Shown here: in pieces, positions 24,278-34,600 of the stretch | Layout: every line of letters starts with the position of its first letter | How positions within the stretch are numbered: position 1 is the stretch's first letter | Assembly (NCBI GenBank): GCA_014058105.1 | Contig: JACGCM010002684.1 | Location: 868,001-932,000, forward strand | Origin: Kingdonia uniflora | Taxonomy: Eukaryota; Streptophyta; Magnoliopsida; Ranunculales; Circaeasteraceae | Direction: 5' to 3' | DNA: 64,000 nucleotides | Program-made: the position numbers and the translations under genes | The notes under the pieces: generated by a model | The model's input: the letters and a program-made list of their open reading frames with translations, nothing else | The model's database searches: none | Told to the model about the DNA's origin: nothing

Positions 24278-24713
24278 TATATCTTCATGTTGAGAGTAGG
24301 ATTTTGTATTATCTAGTTGTAGAAAACTAGTAAAAGTCATAGGAGTACTATTGTGACAAACATTAGTAATGTTCTTCTTATGTCCATTCCTATCTTCAGT
24401 TGGATAAAGAAATTAATAATATTTTTTTAATATAAATTTTAAATAAAAATTTATAAGTAGGAAATGTATACTAATAATTAATAATAATGAACATTGGTAA
24501 AATTACCTTGCACTGTAGAATTATTAGGAAGAACCTGGGGAGATGATTTCTTTGCAAATCTGTGAGATTTAAGCTTTAAGTTTGCTAATCTTTCACGTAT
24601 TAAACCAATATCCTCTTTAGCGGCCAAAACTTTAGGAGTTTTCTTTACTTGTCTTCGAGTAACTAATTGCACAATAGCAAATTAATATACATGGTTATAA
24701 AATGAAAAACATA
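24278..24713 (-). pseudogene. Helitron N-terminal exon (KKTPKVL type), second copy
   Basis: An exon bounded by AG and GT on the minus strand lies at about 24664-24508. It encodes TRRQVKKTPKVLAAKEDIG and then a basic stretch rich in Arg, Lys and Leu (about 52 residues). Its first 17 residues resemble the block at 6790-6830 of the same Helitron, so the two are probably duplicated exons. The segment is bounded by the TATAT duplication of the LTR complex on the left and the CAATT duplication of the copia element on the right. Confidence 0.5.
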
Positions 24714-24718
24714 CAATT

Positions 24719-24906
24719 TGCAGAAACTAATACAAAGAATAAGATATTCGAGAAGGACTAACTTTATTATTATTTGATTATTACAATGGAAGAAGACTTT
24801 CTTATTATATAGTTACAATTACTTGGGCGCTAAGTAAGAATATCCTATATTTAGAGAATTTTAAATTTAGTATATATCCTATATTAGGTATATTTTATAT
24901 TCAACA
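24719..24906 (-). repeat. 3' LTR of the gag-less copia element
   Basis: 188 bp, TG...CA on the + strand (TGCAGAAACT...TTCAACA). On the minus strand it is preceded by the polypurine tract TCTAGGGGGAG (24907-24917). Confidence 0.9.
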
Positions 24907-27900
24907 CTCCCCCTAGAGATGGAGCATAGATGTCAATCATGCCCATCTTATCAATCATGTCATTAAATATTCGTCCACAAACTCCTTCCGTAAGAATATC
25001 TACAAGTTGATCTTCCGACTTCACGAATGGAAAAGATATATACCCTTTGTCAATATTTTCTTTGATAAAGAACCGATCCACTTCAACATGTTTCATACGG
25101 TCATGTTGAATTGGATTGTGTGCAATCATAATCGTTGCTTTATTGTCACAGTGTAGATACATTATTTTCATGAGTTTAAATCCAAGATCCTTCAATATAT
25201 TCCGTATCCATAGTAGTTCACATACTCCATGAGCCATACCCCGAAACTCAGATTCTGCACTTGATCTAACAACAACCTTTTGCTTCTTAGCTCTAAATGT
25301 TACCAAATTCTCACATACAAACGTAAAATAGCCTGAGGTTGACCTCTTGTTCATCATATCTCCTGCCCAATCTGCATCGGTGTATCTCATTACTTCCATA
25401 TCACCACCTTTCTAAAATAAGACACTTTTTCCTGGAGATTTCTTCAAGTACCTTAGTATTCAAAAGACCGCCTTCATATGTTCTTCACTTGGATTATGCA
25501 TGAATTGACTTACGACGCTAATGACATATGCAATATCCGATCGAGTATGGGAGAGATAAATTAGTCTTCCCACTAAGCGTTGGTACCTTCTTTTGTCACA
25601 TGGAACTTGGTCAGAAAACATTCCCAAGTGATGATTCGCTTCAATCGGTGTATCTATCGGTTTGCAATCAAGCATCTCAATTTCTGCAAGAAGGTCTAAT
25701 ATATACTTTTGTTGAGACATGAAAATACCTTGACTTGATCTTGCAACTTCAATGCCTAAAAAGTACTTTAACTGTCCCAAATCCTTCATCCCAAATTCCC
25801 ATGACAAATAGTTCTTCAGTACCTCCATTTCTACTGAGTCATTTCCAGTAACAACCATATCATCAACATAAACAATAAGAGCGGTAAGCTTTCTTGACTT
25901 CTATTTTATAACAAGGTATGATCATAATTACTTTGTCTATATCCAAATGCCTTCATGCTCTTCGAAAACTGTCCAAACAAAGCTCGTGGCGACTATTTTG
26001 ACCAGTGCAATGCCTTTTTTAATTTGCATATTTTTCCCCCTTCAGAATTCGTGACTCTAGGTGGTAACTCCATGTATACTTCTTCTTCTAAGTCTTCATT
26101 GAGAAATGTATTCTTCATATTAAATTGTTATAATCGCCAACCTTGATTGCCTGCAAGAGAAATGAGTATACGAATAGTATTTATATTTGCCACTGGGGTG
26201 AAGGTCTCCTCGTAATCCACACCATACGTCTGCGCATACCCTTTGGCAACTAGTCTGGCTTTATACCTATCAATACTTTCATCTGAATTTATCTTTACAG
26301 TTTAGATCCAACGACACCCAACAATACGATGTCCGTGGGGTTTATCAACAAGTTCCCAAGTGAAATTCTTCTGTAATGCATTCATCTCTTCATTCATGGC
26401 TTTCTTCCATCGTGGATCTAATAGTGCTTCCTGCAAATTACTAGGAATAGATACAAAGGATAATTGATTCATAGTGCATGTAAATGACTTAGCCAACCTA
26501 TGGGTGGACACATAATCATAAATTGGGTATTTGTCTTTAGAATTGATATCAGGTTCATAAGTAGATTTTGGAATACCTTTAGTAGGCCTTTCTGAACGTT
26601 TAGGTTGAATATCATTAACAGTGTTAGGATTAGGTAATACTTGAGGTTTGACATTCTGCGGCAGTGCTTCGGTAGATGGTGTTAGAATGTTGGAGTCACG
26701 GGAAACTTCTACTACTTCAGCTTGATCTCCCCCTATCGTCTGATCCTCTCCATTCATATGAAGTTCATCTTCAATACCCTGATCTCTCCTTATCATCTAT
26801 TCTGCTTCACTTTCCTTTTCATCATCAGTTAGGTTACTACGCCTGTTTAAATTACTCGTCAAATCCTCTAGTTCCTGAAACATATCCCCAATAATAGGGA
26901 ATTTTCCTTCACTATCATTATTTTCTCCCCCTGAAGGGAAGATCCTACAAAATATGCCTCTAATTCTCAAAATGAAATATCCAAAGAGATACACCTTCCC
27001 TTCCACAGGATCATAACAACGATAACCCTTTCTAAAATCAACATATCCAAGAAAATACACACTTTCTAACACAATAATCCAATTTTCCTCGTTGATGTTT
27101 AGGTATATGAACAAAGACAACACATCCAAAAACACGTGGTTCTAGGTTTGGCATTGCAGGGATGGTGATAAGATCATGATGTTTTTGGAAAGGGGGTCTG
27201 AAATTTAATGACCCTAGATGGTGTGCGGTTTATCAAGTAAGCAGCATATTTTAACGCTTCTCCCCAATAATTCAATGGCATATTCATTCCGAAAAGAGAA
27301 GCACGAACAACTTCTAACAGTTGTCTATTCATTCATTCATCTAACCCATTTTGCTGTGGGGTATAAACATTAGAGGTTTGATGTCGAATGCAATTATTTA
27401 TCAAGAACTTCAATATGTCATTACTAGTAAATTCTCCTCTATTATCAGATTGATACACTTGTATCCTCCTTTAGAATTGGGTCAAAACCATCTGATAATT
27501 TTTTTAAAATACTTTAAAGACTTCACTTGTATAGGTAATTAGGAATACCCACATCATACGAGTACATTCATCAATAAAAGTTACAAAATAACGAGCTCCA
27601 AATAATGAAGGAATACGTGTAGGACCCCATACATCAGAGTGAATAATACTAAAAGGTTCTGAACTTTTATTAAAACTTGGAGAGTATGTAATACGATAAC
27701 TCTTAGCGAGTTCACAAATATCACACTTAAACTTTGAAATACTACAATTCCAAATAACGACGAATTTAATTTCTGAAGATACCCGAAGGAGAGATGACCC
27801 AGTCGCTGATGCCATAACCACACATTAGCTTTTGCTTCTTCAATTCCTTCGACTTTATTCACCTGATGAATTCTTTACTCTCCACTATTAGTCAGGTCCA

Positions 27901-28408
27901 AATAGTATAGATTACCTTTTCTAACACCACAACCAAGAACCTGCCGAGTTACTATGTCTTGAAAAATACATAATTGAGGCCAAAATGTTACAGTACATGT
28001 AAGTGCAACAGTGATTCTACTGACAAACAATAAATTATACTCTAGAGTAAGGACAATAAGGACAGAGTTTAATGTTAGGGATTCAGATATGTCAGTGGAA
28101 CCTTTTCCAATTACAGGAGAGGAACCACCATTTGCTGTGTATACAAAGGTTTGGGTTGAAGGTGTAATGGATGATAATATGCTAGAGTCGTTTACCATGT
28201 GATCTGATGCACCAGTATTAAGTAACCAAGTACTATTCAAAGAATTTACAACTAAAACACTACCTTTAGTTTTCATACCTGGCTGGGCAACATTCACTGA
28301 AAGAAGACTTTTAGCAGCATCCTTCTTCGCAGCGATGTGGTTATGAACAATGTGAGGATTAGGGTTTGTGTTTGATGATACCATTGTTGTATCATCATTG
28401 GAACCCAT
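24884..28408 (-). pseudogene. Copia polyprotein: protease, integrase, RT, RNase H
   Basis: Coding starts at 28408 (MGSNDDTTMV). Protease shows WLLNTGASDHM, where the usual catalytic Asp of DSG/DTG is Asn. The pre-integrase block is TRQVLGCGVRKGNLYYLDL. Integrase has the zinc region WHQRLGHLSFGYLQ and CDICELAK and the first catalytic Asp in IIHSDVWGP (near 27650); the second Asp and Glu region is near 27320-27470 (RGEFTSNDILKF, TPQQNGLDE). RT spans about 26300-25460, with NEEMNALQKNFTWELV and the catalytic YVDDMVVTGND (about 25845-25880). RNase H (25399-24884) has YTDADWAGD, SSAESEFRG and LHCDNKAT. Frameshifts and stops separate the blocks. Confidence 0.93.
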
Positions 28409-28560
28409 TGGTCGAACTGCTACAATGATTTTCTGGTATCTATTACAGTAACTTCGAACTGCTATAGTGATTTTCTGGCATTTGCTACATTAACTTCGAA
28501 TACTACTGCTACAGTGACCTCGAACTGTTACAACTACAGTAACTTCGTAACAGAATTAAG
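28405..28560. repeat. Degenerate tandem repeats in the copia leader
   Basis: Four to five units built on CGAACTGCTACAGTGATTTT or ACTGyTACArTAACTTCG occupy the space where gag should begin. Unit lengths vary between about 25 and 50 bp. Confidence 0.7.
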
Positions 28561-28645
28561 CTCAGTGACAGTAATTCGTAGTGGAATTCAATTCAATTCA
28601 ATTCGAAAGAATCAGGTTCAATTATCGAACCCGCCTCTGATGTCA

Positions 28646-28851
28646 TGTAGAAACTAATACAAAGAATAAGAGATTCGAGAAGGTCTAACTTTATTATTAT
28701 TCGATTATTACAATGGAAGAAGATCTTCTCCTTATATAGTTACAATTACTTGGGTGCTAAGTAATAATATTTTATATTTAGAGAATTTTATATTTAGTAT
28801 ATATCCTATATTAGGTATATTTTATATTCAATATATATTCTATATTCAACA
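28646..28851 (-). repeat. 5' LTR of the gag-less copia element
   Basis: 206 bp, longer than its partner chiefly by an extra TATATATTC-type unit near the end. The minus strand just inside it reads TGACATCAGAGGCGGG, a mutated form of the initiator-Met primer site. Confidence 0.88.
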
Positions 28852-29052
28852 CAATTGGTAAAATAACTTGCTATTATACTCTTAATAATAATAGCTAGTA
28901 AGTATATTGTAAAAATGAATATAGAAAATTATGTAACAACAAGTAAATACATGAAATTAAATGCAAATTAGTAAATATACAAATTACCTTCTCTAGCACA
29001 GAAAAAAAAACAAAAACATAATATGATAAAAAGAAATTATTTACAATCAATT

Positions 29053-29098
<46 letters not shown>
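29053..29098. repeat. (TA)n microsatellite
   Basis: An uninterrupted run of about 23 TA dinucleotides lies in a Helitron intron-like stretch, directly next to the exon at 29101-29224. Confidence 0.9.
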
Positions 29099-29099
<1 letters not shown>

Positions 29100-30783
29100 C
29101 CTTTGTTGCGCATCCTCATTCAAATGCAAAATAGTGGAATTGTTTTCCAATTGAATGTTACATATTGGTTGTTGATAAATCTCATTAGACACAGTCAGAT
29201 TGACAATTTCTTGAGTACTCGTTGCTTTATTTGAAAATAATGTAAGCACAAAATATATTACAATAATTGATTTCAAAAAGTACGATAATAATATATACTA
29301 GGTTTAAATATTTTATTAATAATGTTTAGAATTCATGTGCATATAAACATAAAGTATCATAAACACTAAAGAAATAATGAAATATTTTACCTGGTTTTGA
29401 TTCATCAACCGAATGCAAATTCCTATTATCGTTTTCCACTTGAATATTAATATTTGATATATTACAACTCTCAATAGAAGTAATCAATTTAACAACTTCT
29501 GAAGCACATTTTTCTGTATCTGTAAATACAATAATGAAATAATTGTGCTTATAATTCGTTATAAGAAATTAATAGGGAAAAAATAATAACAATTGGATCA
29601 AAAAAAATAAACCAACTTCTATTAACAATACTTGGTGTAATAATATCGATATACTGATTACCAACAATAGAAGTTTATTTTTTGAGACGGGGTTTATAAC
29701 GTGCTTTTTGTTGTTCATTTTTTTAAATTCTTCTTTCTTCCCATTTTGTAGAAGTCTTATCATTTTCTTGATAAATAATCTTTTGAAGAAAAAAATTTCT
29801 TAGCCTTTTTTATTACGCTGATTAGACTGTACATCTAGTAATCCTTCTCTAACTCGTTTTACTACAGAGAAAAGATAATTAAATGATTACGATTACAAAA
29901 AACAACTATTAAAATAAAAATAATACTACTATTTAATTAACATTACCTGGTTTAGTAGTCAGTAAATCTTCAATCTATTCTACTTGTTCCTTTTATTTTT
30001 CTTTTTTTTTTCCTCTTTGAAAGCTTTTCAATGGTTCCAATTTGGTTATCAGCTTTTCGGAATATTTTTTCATTAGCTAAAAAATACAAATATATTAACT
30101 TTAGGACTGAATTATAACTAGATAACTCACCAATACAAATAATTCACAATGAAATTAAAATACCTGATATTGTAGTTGAAATCAATGATAAAGTGGGTGA
30201 AGGATTATCAATTTTTAGATCTTGACTAATATTATGAACACCAACGAATACCATCTCATCAGAATCCTAATACAATTGAGCAATAACATGTATTTTAGAT
30301 TGCAATAATTTATATATGAACTAAATTGAGAATACACGACAGGTAAAAAAATGATCCCATATATATTAACACTCAATTAGTTGAATATGAGCTTAAACAC
30401 ATCAAATTCAAACTAAGTCAACAAACCCCACTAATACACAAGACAAACAATTCACTGTAAACAAACACAATGAAAAAAAACATTAATTACTTCTAATCTG
30501 ACCTGGTCTAAGGATGTAAAGAATAATAGAGGTTTGAAATTCATGGACCAAGTATTGAGTTCATATTGTAAAGATTGTTTAGGGTTACCTGAGATCTAAT
30601 CTTCAATCAAAATAGATTTAGGTGAATTCATGGTGGAGCGTGAAGACTAATGATTGATTGAGATCTAATTATGTTGAGGGTGTATACTCTGAATCCATGT
30701 TTGGAGCTAATAATGAGAAGGGTTGATTGAGATTGTTTAAAGGTGAGATAGAGAAGTACTCAGGTTAGAGAATTGAGAAACGA

Positions 30784-30863
30784 GAATTTTGCCGAATGAT
30801 TTGTTAAAATCACTGACAAAAAAGAATTGTGCCAAATGATTTGTAAAAATGACTGACATAAAT
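30784..30863. repeat. 40-bp tandem duplication in the Helitron 5' leader
   Basis: Two copies of a unit starting GAATTktGCCrAATGATTTG are spaced 40 bp apart (30784 and 30824), with a few mismatches. They lie between the candidate Helitron terminus and its first exon, where a promoter would be expected. Confidence 0.6.
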
Positions 30864-31029
30864 TTTCCTAAAGCCAAATAATTTGGCGTTTTTAATTTAG
30901 AATTATAGACATAAAATTTGGTCTAGATCCGACGGCTAAAGTTGAGGCCAAAAACTTATCTGAGCCAAATCCTCGACGCACGAGAAAATGGTGATTAATG
31001 GTATGTATTAGAAGTTGGCCGAAAGGTTG

Positions 31030-31058
31030 TATTGTTAGTAGTATAATAGATAGGGAGA
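31030..31058 (-). other. Candidate Helitron 5' terminus
   Basis: The minus strand reads TCTCCCTATCTATTATACTA, similar to the TC-starting termini of plant Helitrons. The base flanking it is G rather than the A expected for insertion between A and T, so the exact boundary is uncertain by one or two bases. Confidence 0.45.
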
Positions 31059-31297
31059 CTCCCCTACTATGTACATAATGAAGCTTATGATATTTGGCAT
31101 TTTGGAGCCTTAATATAATCTTTCTACCTCTCTTTATATTGGCTATGTATTATAGAAGATTACAGTTTTCTTATAAAGAAAAATAGGAGTCTCAATGGAC
31201 ACTCCCATGTAAATACTCATGTGTACACTTCACCCATTTAGATTAGAAACATAGTTTCCTCCTGAGAAATAGTTTCTCAATAAGAAAAATTAAGGCT

Positions 31298-31353
31298 TCC
31301 AATCTCCAATCTCCAATCTCCAATCTCCAATCTCCAAATCTCCAAATCTCCAA
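31298..31353. repeat. CCAATCT tandem array
   Basis: Five exact CCAATCT units, with one extra C after the third, are followed by two CCAAATCT units. Each of the first five contains a CCAAT box, about 270-320 bp upstream of the ATG. Confidence 0.9.
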
Positions 31354-31449
31354 GCAAGCACGATCTTGTCTTACAGTTTATGGTTGGCATCTTAATAATT
31401 TAGAAGACCGTCACAATTATAGGCTTCTCACTACTTTTTTTAATTGTTT

Positions 31450-31478
31450 TGGGCTGGGCTGGGCTGGGCTGGGTTAGG
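31450..31478. repeat. TGGGCT tandem array (site II-like)
   Basis: Four overlapping TGGGCT hexamers in a GGGCT pentamer repeat, then GGGTTAGGGCC, which also holds a partial telo-box-like sequence. It lies about 140-170 bp upstream of the ATG. Confidence 0.85.
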
Positions 31479-31618
31479 GCCTCTCGCTTTTCTTGTGAAA
31501 CAATTCATGAGCACTGTCACTGCCTTGCCTTCTTCTCTATTCTTCTCTCTTGAAACCAACCAACAAAATTACAAATCTCTCTCAACAAATCACTTTAAAA
31601 GCCTAAATTCAAACTAAA

Positions 31619-34600
31619 ATGAGTCGTGGAAGTGGAGCTGGTTACGATCGTCACATCACAATCTTCTCTCCCGAAGGTCGATTGTACCAAGTCGGTAAGC
31701 ATTTCTCTTCAAATCCACAGCTTTTCATCTCAATTTCTCATCAAATTAGGGTTTCCGGAATAAAACATTTTGTTGTTTCAATCGATCTATGTTCTCACTT
31801 ACGGATCACACTGGTACAACTTATCTAGGGTTTTAAGTTTTGTAGGGTTTGGTTAATGTTTGATTTAACAGAGTATGCATTTAAGGCTGTGAAAGCATCG
31901 GGGATCACCTCGATTGGTGTACGAGGGAAGGATTCGGTTTGCGTTGTAACGCAGAAGAAGGTCCCGGTGAGTGGTTTTAGGGTTTTGTATTTTATTTGAT
32001 TTCTGATGGATTTATTTGTGTATGTATGTTTTGATTATTATTAGTGATTTTGTGTGTAGGACAAACTTTTGGATCAGACAAGTGTTACTCATCTTTTCGG
32101 CATTACAAAGCGTACCGGATTACTAGCGACTGGAATGACAGGTATCCTTTTGTGTATACGTGTTTTCTTTATGTATTTAAGTTTATTCAACGATCGTAAA
32201 GTCCCTTTGAGTGAGTACTATTATAATTGATAATTGATGCGTAGGAGTAAGATTACTATATTAAAGAGTGATATTTAGCTACTCGTTTTGTGCATAAACT
32301 AAAGTTCTAGAAATGATTTTTTAGCTGATGCTAGGTCCTTGGTTCAACAAGCAAGGGGTCAAGCAGTTGAATATCGTCTCAAATGGGGCTATGAGATGCC
32401 TGTAGATGTTTTAGCCAAGTGGTAAGTTGATTTTCTTGTTTAATCATTTCTGCTAAATCTTACCGTTAGCATGATATTTTTTGTTACTTAATAGTCTCTC
32501 AAGAAGCACACGTTAGTTATTAGATTTTTCATTATGAAGAAACGTTAATGAAAATGCCTTCAAGCTTTGAGGTCAAGAATTTCTTTTTTTTCTTCAGAAG
32601 GTCAAGTTTTTTTTTTGTTAAGAGCAAGAAATTAAGATATCCTCAATGCACATAAAACCGAAGCCTAAAAAAGGCATAGTCGAATACTCATGAGAACTCT
32701 CAGTATGTAGGCATGGTTGAATACTGCCTAAAGTGAGAAGTCACATTTTACAAGTTCTAGCAGAACTGATGGTTCAAACATCCATGTTTGTGAGAATTGA
32801 CTTCACTTTTTACCATATCTTGTGGAAGTCGCACTTGACAAACGTGACGTAGGTCTTTTATCAACATGAATTATGTGAAGCAGATACCTTCTCTTCAGTA
32901 GAAGTGTCCTGGATTTCCCATTCCAAAATATCTGATGTTCAGGAAGGAGTCACCACCATTATGTGCTACCTCTTGCTGTTAAGCACGTCCTCTTTGGCTA
33001 ACAATACTGCTGATAATCTCCTCCCCTTGTGCTAACACCTATACAAACACACTAACACCTTTGGCATTAAAAGGAAACTCCTGCTACAAGAGGAAAACAG
33101 ATATACACCTGACTAACAAAATCACAATGGAAATAAAAATTGAAGAAAGGTATCCAGCTGAAGGAGGAAATAAATAACTGGAGCACGCCATAAAATGAAG
33201 TTTAAGAATTGTGCCCGAGATAAGGATATAATTTTTGGTAATTGGACTTAGCAGTATAGCATCCATTATTCGTCGGTGACTAATGTATGATCTTTAGTTG
33301 AAGAAACATATAATTATCTCTCTGAGCGACATAAAATTTAGAAGAATACTGCTATCGTAACAATTCAAATTTCTTGTAAATCTGAAGTTCCATGAACCTT
33401 CCGTCCTCTCTCTTACTACAAACCCTTCCACTATTTTCATTGAACACGGAAAAATTTTCTGCTGGAAGCCACCCTTCATGCAATTCCTTTAACACTATAT
33501 TCATCCCAGCTTGTTATCTGCAATCCCTTTCTAGGTTTATTATATATGTGGCGAACTCCTATCTTTGCCTTGTATCCCTTCCACATCCCATACCTATTGG
33601 AAGTTCTGGAACCACTATTTGTCCACTTTTAAGATCCTACTTATATAATTTTAGCTAACACCATCTTTCATAGTGTATCACTTGCTCGCTGAATCTTGAA
33701 TCACTTGCATTCAAAAATGCAGTTCGTAACCTTCTTATTTCGGTGCCCAACTCCCATACATTTTCCCCGTTTTCCCGGTTTTATTTTACTTTTTGATAAA
33801 TTTGATGTCACTAAGTAGTGTTTTCTGTTTTAACACACACGGCAAAAATTCCCTATAGTTTCTCTATCTTCTTAGATTCACTGCTCGACATTGTAATATC
33901 ATGAAACACACTGTCGATCTAGACATGAAATTTACTAACATGCAGAGGTTTTAGTCAAGTATTTCCATTTTCTATATTTAGTTGAATGGAGAAACTTTGC
34001 TGTAGGTCTCCCTTTGCCCAGTCTTTCTATCTAGAAATAAATAATATGAATAAGTTTATAGAAGGGGGCTGTATGCTAAATTGTTAACTTGTTGTGCCCC
34101 AGCTATAATTGTAGTTATCACTTATCACTTTGACAACATTTTCACCGTAATCATAAATTTGCGGTGCAGCTATACTTAGGAGGAGCCGGTTTAAATTTTT
34201 GATTAAATTTTGGAATACTCTTGTATATAAAATTGTAAACCACATTCTCAGAAGAAGAAAAAAATGTAGACCAGAAGTTGAAATATCGGAGTTTAAAATA
34301 TAAATTGAGCATCGTCAATTAAAACCACGGCATCTCAATTCTGATTTAAGAAAAAACAGTAAAAAATATTATAACCGTTATGAAGCTAAAATGTCTTGTT
34401 AACACCTGGCATCTAGAAATTTTGTATTACTGTTTGTTCTATTACTAAGATATTTTATTTAAAGTCGGTACTAATGTGCATGTCGTAAATTTTCTTATAA
34501 CTATGGCTTGTAGACTGTGGCATTGAATATCATTTTTTTGTGTTCTAAAACTTCTTATAATGGAGAGAGGCCATATATACAAAGTGAATTTTTCTTCCTA

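Larger units (their letters stand above)
24719..28851 (-). mobile_element. Ty1/copia element, full-length but gag-less, 4.1 kb
   Basis: LTRs at 24719-24906 and 28646-28851 share TATTATTATTyGATTATTAC and the ending TATTCAACA. A perfect 5-bp duplication CAATT flanks the element (24714-24718 and 28852-28856). Minus-strand order: LTR, degenerate primer site, tandem-repeat leader, protease, integrase, RT, RNase H, polypurine tract, LTR. Gag is not recognisable. It inserted into the Helitron between two of its exons. Confidence 0.9.
2554..31058 (-). mobile_element. Helitron, autonomous type, minus strand, interrupted by three insertions
   Basis: Helitron sequence is present in four blocks: 2554-5640 (Rep-helicase), 5641-7111, 24278-24713 and 28857-31058. 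Removing the 7112-24277 LTR complex (TATAT duplication) and the 24719-28851 copia (CAATT duplication) joins the last three blocks cleanly, so they are inferred to be one element of more than 7.2 kb. The candidate 5' end at 31058 reads TCTCCCTATCTATTATAC on the minus strand, resembling the TC-starting AT-rich ends of plant Helitrons. The 3' end (hairpin and CTRR) is missing because the helicase is cut at 2553. Confidence 0.75.
28857..31058 (-). pseudogene. Helitron 5' region with several short exons
   Basis: Candidate exons on the minus strand, each with AG before and GT after, lie at about 30266-30164 (DSDEMVFVGVHNISQDL...), 29519-29391 (ending NRNLHSVDESKP) and 29224-29101 (ending TILHLNEDAQQ). 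A possible ATG exon is near 30635 (MNSPKSILIED). The 29519-29391 and 29224-29101 exons look paralogous: both end with an acidic L-H-x-V/N-x-E-E/D pattern preceded by N-x-Q-L/V-E-N. A lysine-rich stretch at 29680-29860 may be another exon. The ordering fits a split gene leading into Rep. Boundaries are by eye. Confidence 0.45.
31059..31618 (+). promoter_or_regulatory. Proteasome gene promoter and 5' UTR
   Basis: Between the candidate Helitron end and the ATG there is no coding. A CCAATCT array (31298-31353) and a TGGGCT array (31450-31470) are the striking elements. Pyrimidine-rich leader sequence (CTTCTTCTCTATTCTTCTCTC) at 31528-31550 precedes the start codon. TGGGCY is the site II motif bound by TCP factors and is common upstream of plant housekeeping genes. 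No clear TATA box is seen within 100 bp of the likely leader. The transcription start is not located. Confidence 0.55.

Noticed and set aside
31298..31353. CRISPR-like array
   Set aside because: The units are contiguous 7-8-mers without spacers in a plant promoter; a micro-tandem repeat.
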